NCBI RefSeq assembly: GCF_018275325.1
Contig: NZ_JAGVQR010000003.1
Coordinates: 186,001-250,000 of the forward strand
DNA: 64,000 bases
Origin: Nocardioides palaemonis
GTDB taxonomy: Bacteria; Actinomycetota; Actinomycetes; Propionibacteriales; Nocardioidaceae
Direction: 5' to 3'
Shown here in pieces: positions 59,456 to 64,000 of this stretch. Position numbers and translations under genes: made by a program. The notes below the pieces were generated by a model. It saw only the letters and a list, made by a program, of their open reading frames with translations. It was not told where the DNA came from and searched no databases. Position 1 is the first letter of the stretch, and every line of letters starts with the position of its first letter.

Positions 59456-60463
59456 ATGGCCGGATCAACTCGGACGCCCACCCTCGCCGACGTCGCCGAC
59501 GCCGCGGGGGTGTCGCTGTCGACGGCGTCGCTGGCCTTCTCCGGCAACAAGCCCGTCGCCGCCGCCACCCGTGACCGGGTCCTCTCCGCCGCCGCCTCGC
59601 TGGGCTACGCCGGCCCCAACCCGCTCGCGCGCAACCTGCGCCAGGGCCGCAGCGGCGTCGTCGGGGTGGCGGTCGGCCCGCTCAGCGCCGCGTTCCGCGA
59701 CCCCGCCGCGCTCCCCCTCTTCGACGCGATGTCGGAGGTGCTCGGCAGCGCCGGGCAGGGCCTGCTGCTGATGGGTGACGAGGAGGCCCACGCGCGGCTG
59801 CCGCTCGACGCGGTGATCTTCGACATCTGCGGCCGCGAGACCTGGGCGCCCCACGCGGACCTGGTCGCGCGCGAGGTGCCGCTGGTGGTGATCGAGGGTC
59901 CCTCGTGGCCCGGCACCACCTACGTCGACATCGAGCACCGCACGGGCGCGGCCGCACTGGCGTCCCACCTGCACGACCTCGGCCACCGGCACGTCGCCAC
60001 GCTCACCCTGGAGGGCTCCCACCCGCAGCGCGAGCGCGAGGCCGGGCTGCGCGACGTCTTCCCCGACGCCACCGTCGTCGGGGCGTGCGCGAGCGACCTC
60101 GCCGCCGCACAGGAGGTGGTCGGCGCGTGGCTGGCGACCGGGCCGGACGCCACGGCGCTGGTCTGCCAGAGCGACGTCCAGGCCGCCGGCGCCGTGCTGG
60201 AGGCGAGGCGCCGCGGACTCACGGTCCCCGGCGACCTCAGCATCGCCGGCTTCGACGGCGTCGCCACCCCGTGGCTCGACCTCGAGCTCACCACCGTCGT
60301 CCAGCCGATCGCCGCGAAGGGCCGGGCAGCGGCCCGGGCGGCACTGGCCCGCGCAGCCGGCGAGCCCGCGGACAACGTGCTGCTGCCCGTCGAGCTGCGG
60401 GTGGGCGGCTCGACCGGCCCGGCCCCGGCCTCGTACGCCGACACGCACCCCAGCGGTGGCTGA
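59456..60463 (+). CDS. LacI-family transcriptional regulator
   Basis: The 335-residue regulator has the LacI HTH at residues about 8-55 (TPTLADVADAAGVSLSTASL) with the hinge RDRVLSAAASLGYAGPNPLA and a periplasmic-binding-type core (VVGVAVGPLSAAF; VICQSDVQ-like SDVQAAGAVLEARRRG; SIAGFDGVATPWLDLELTTV). It should repress itself and the MFS gene through the tandem operator. The last residues, SYADTHPSGG, are encoded by the first copy of an 83-bp tandem repeat, so the natural C-terminus may have been altered. Confidence 0.92.
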   Translation: MAGSTRTPTLADVADAAGVSLSTASLAFSGNKPVAAATRDRVLSAAASLGYAGPNPLARNLRQGRSGVVGVAVGPLSAAFRDPAALPLFDAMSEVLGSAGQGLLLMGDEEAHARLPLDAVIFDICGRETWAPHADLVAREVPLVVIEGPSWPGTTYVDIEHRTGAAALASHLHDLGHRHVATLTLEGSHPQREREAGLRDVFPDATVVGACASDLAAAQEVVGAWLATGPDATALVCQSDVQAAGAVLEARRRGLTVPGDLSIAGFDGVATPWLDLELTTVVQPIAAKGRAAARAALARAAGEPADNVLLPVELRVGGSTGPAPASYADTHPSGG

Positions 60464-60598
60464 CCCACACTCCACCGCTCGCGAAGGTGGGTGGCACACC
60501 GCCCGCCGGCGCGGCGTACGCCGACACGCACCCCAGCGGTGGCTGACCCACACTCCACCGCTCGCGAAGGTGGGTGGCACACCGCCCACCGGCGCGGC
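60433..60598. repeat. 83-bp tandem repeat, two copies, at the 3' end of the LacI gene
   Basis: The unit starting GTACGCCGACACG is repeated at 60433 and 60516 with one visible difference (CCCGCC vs CCCACC); a third GTACG begins at 60599. Each unit holds a perfect 8-bp stem AGCGGTGG / CCACCGCT with a 12-nt loop, then CCACC-N9-GGTGG. The LacI stop is in the first unit. It probably ends transcription for LacI and the opposite gene. Confidence 0.8.
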
Positions 60599-60612
60599 GT
60601 ACGGGGGCGGGA

Positions 60613-61056
60613 CTAGCGGCGGTCCCAGTCGGTGCCGGGCGGGCCGGACTCCAGCCAGGACTGGAAGCCGGTGAGCGCGGACTCGCTCATCGCGATCTCG
60701 AGCGGGTGGCCGTCGTAGTGGCAGGCCGCGACGACGTGACCGTCGTAGAGCGACATCTCCTCCGGTCCGGCCGGGGCCCGGCGACCGGAGTACTCCAGCA
60801 GGTCGCGCGCCCACACCCGCTTCGGGCGCGGTGACAGCGAGAAGATCCGGAACCACTCGAGGGACTGGCCGGAGTAACGACCGATGCCGAGCAGCCAGCC
60901 GCGTCCCGGGTGCTCGGTGCGGACGCGGAAGCTGAGCTCGAACGTGCCGCCGTGGCGGGCCAGGAGACGGCGTCGCACGATGAGCGAGATGCCGTAGAGC
61001 AGGGCGAGGAGGAGGCAGACCCCGACGATGTCGAGCAACCACTCCCAGACCGGCAT
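60613..61056 (-). CDS. DUF2550 membrane-anchored protein
   Basis: The 147-residue protein starts with one membrane span (WLLDIVGVCLLLALLYGIS) then RRRLLARHGGTFELSFRV and a beta-rich domain with RGWLLGIGRYSGQSLEWFRI and ARDLLEYSGRRAPAGPEE. This is DUF2550, typically encoded just after atpC in actinomycetes. The ATG at 61056 is preferred because GGAGG is 5 nt upstream; GTG codons at 61062 and 61068 lie inside that site. Function unknown. Confidence 0.9.
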   Translation of the reverse strand: MPVWEWLLDIVGVCLLLALLYGISLIVRRRLLARHGGTFELSFRVRTEHPGRGWLLGIGRYSGQSLEWFRIFSLSPRPKRVWARDLLEYSGRRAPAGPEEMSLYDGHVVAACHYDGHPLEIAMSESALTGFQSWLESGPPGTDWDRR

Positions 61057-61133
61057 CCACACCTCCACAAAGCAGTGAGCGCACGAACCCGGAGGTTCGT
61101 GCGCTCACCCTAGCGGTCGCTGTGACGGCTCCG

Positions 61134-61537
61134 TCAGGAGGCCCGCTCCGCGGCACGCACACGTGCCTCGGCGCGACGGACCTTCTCCTGGGCCTCGTCG
61201 TCGTTCTCGCCGGCCTGCTGGCAGCGCTCGAGCTCGGCCCGCGCCTGCTCCAGGTCGATCTCGTGCGACATCTCGGCCCGCTCGGAGAGGATCGAGACGC
61301 GGTTGTCGGCCACCGACAGGAAGCCGGCGTCGACGGCCGCGATCCAGGTCTCGCCCTCGACGGTCTGCACGTCCACCACGCCCTCGATGATCGAGGACAG
61401 CAGCGGCGCGTGGTTGGGCAGGATCCCGACGTCACCCTCGGTCGTGCGGGCGATGACCATGGTGGCCTGGCCCGACCAGACGAGCCGGTCGGCAGCGACC
61501 AGCTCGACCTGGAGGACCTTGTCGGTGGACCCGGCCA

Positions 61538-61538
<1 letters not shown>
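61134..61538 (-). CDS. atpC: ATP synthase F1 subunit epsilon
   Basis: The 134-residue subunit starts MAGSTDKVLQVELVAADRLV with the beta-sandwich blocks SGQATMVIARTTEGDVGILP, NHAPLLSSIIEGVVD and FLSVADNRVSILSERAE, then the helical end. It regulates catalysis and links F1 to the c-ring. ATG 61538 overlaps the atpD stop by one base (TGATG); the longer open frame upstream lies inside atpD. Confidence 0.95.
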
Positions 61539-63918
<2,380 letters not shown>

Positions 63919-63922
63919 TGCG

Positions 63923-64000
63923 TCAGCCCCGCTTCTGCTTGACGATCTGCTCCTGCTCGACGTCCTCGTCCTCGAGGGCGACGTGCTCTTCCTTGCCGGC
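63923..64000 (-). CDS. atpA: ATP synthase F1 subunit alpha, C-terminal end (cut by window edge)
   Basis: Only the last 25 residues and the stop are in the window ([20 protein letters not shown] then KQKRG), matching the acidic tail of actinobacterial AtpA. It is identified by its place before atpG. Confidence 0.9.
   Translation of the reverse strand, partial: AGKEEHVALEDEDVEQEQIVKQKRG

Overview
The window is high-GC DNA with strong third-position G/C bias, frequent GTG starts, many 4-nt GTGA/ATGA overlaps and many start codons lying 6-8 nt after a TANNNT -10 box. The gene content (GlgE-TreS-maltokinase-GlgB glucan cluster, NucS, crotonyl-CoA carboxylase/reductase, DUF2550 after atpC, AbiEi-like protein) points to an actinomycete. 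A Nocardioides-like member of the Propionibacteriales is the best guess; this is inferred from gene content, not from a search. No rRNA, tRNA, CRISPR array, phage gene or transposase was seen, and no gene-free stretch exceeds 300 bases.

Layout. 1-3 kb: etfBA (etfA runs off the left end), a secreted Ig-like protein, a small membrane protein and an enoyl-CoA hydratase. 3-8.5 kb: glgX, an OhrR/MarR regulator divergent from a membrane protein, an AraC-DinB fusion and two secreted proteins. 8.5-18.3 kb: glgP divergent from glgE-treS-mak-glgB, four genes joined by 4-nt overlaps. Together they convert trehalose to maltose, maltose-1-phosphate and branched alpha-glucan, with glgP and glgX for breakdown. 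18.3-19.7 kb: an AbiEi-like gene between two related ~95-bp hairpin repeats. 19.7-28.6 kb: GNAT-Nudix fusion, ppdK, a CnoX-like protein, GtrA-like protein, degenerate SDR, meaB, thiolase and methylmalonyl-CoA epimerase. 28.6-33.6 kb: a 5-oxoprolinase operon (NRAMP-like transporter, pxpA, pxpB, pxpC, DUF1445) divergent from a GntR regulator. 33.7-38.8 kb: ccr, a coiled-coil protein coupled to an AI-2E-family permease, and an EamA exporter overlapping the permease antisense. 38.8-51 kb: mixed metabolism and regulation (CGNR regulator, hydrolase, LuxR-type ATPase regulator, tandem 3-hydroxyacyl-CoA dehydrogenase, APH kinase, GNAT-MOSC fusion, nucS, DUF952, phosphatase, amino-acid oxidase). 51-54 kb: ferritin and a small Cys/Lys-rich protein behind a DtxR/IdeR-like iron box, ethylmalonyl-CoA mutase, STAS protein. 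54-60.6 kb: cobalamin adenosyltransferase, SWIM-SNF2 helicase, MFS transporter divergent from a LacI regulator with a tandem operator, and an 83-bp tandem repeat. 60.6-64 kb: DUF2550 and atpC, atpD, atpG, atpA (atpA truncated by the right end).

Metabolic theme. Beside the glucan cycle, the window carries many parts of the ethylmalonyl-CoA / propionyl-CoA network: thiolase, 3-hydroxyacyl-CoA dehydrogenase, crotonase, ccr, ethylmalonyl-CoA mutase, epimerase, the mutase chaperone MeaB, and an adenosyltransferase that can supply the B12 cofactor. They are scattered rather than in one operon.

The most interesting signals are the iron-box operon with a small unknown protein, the structured repeats around the AbiEi-like gene, the 83-bp repeat that supplies the LacI C-terminus, the probable CTG start of the AI-2E permease, and the operator set inside the oxoprolinase promoter.
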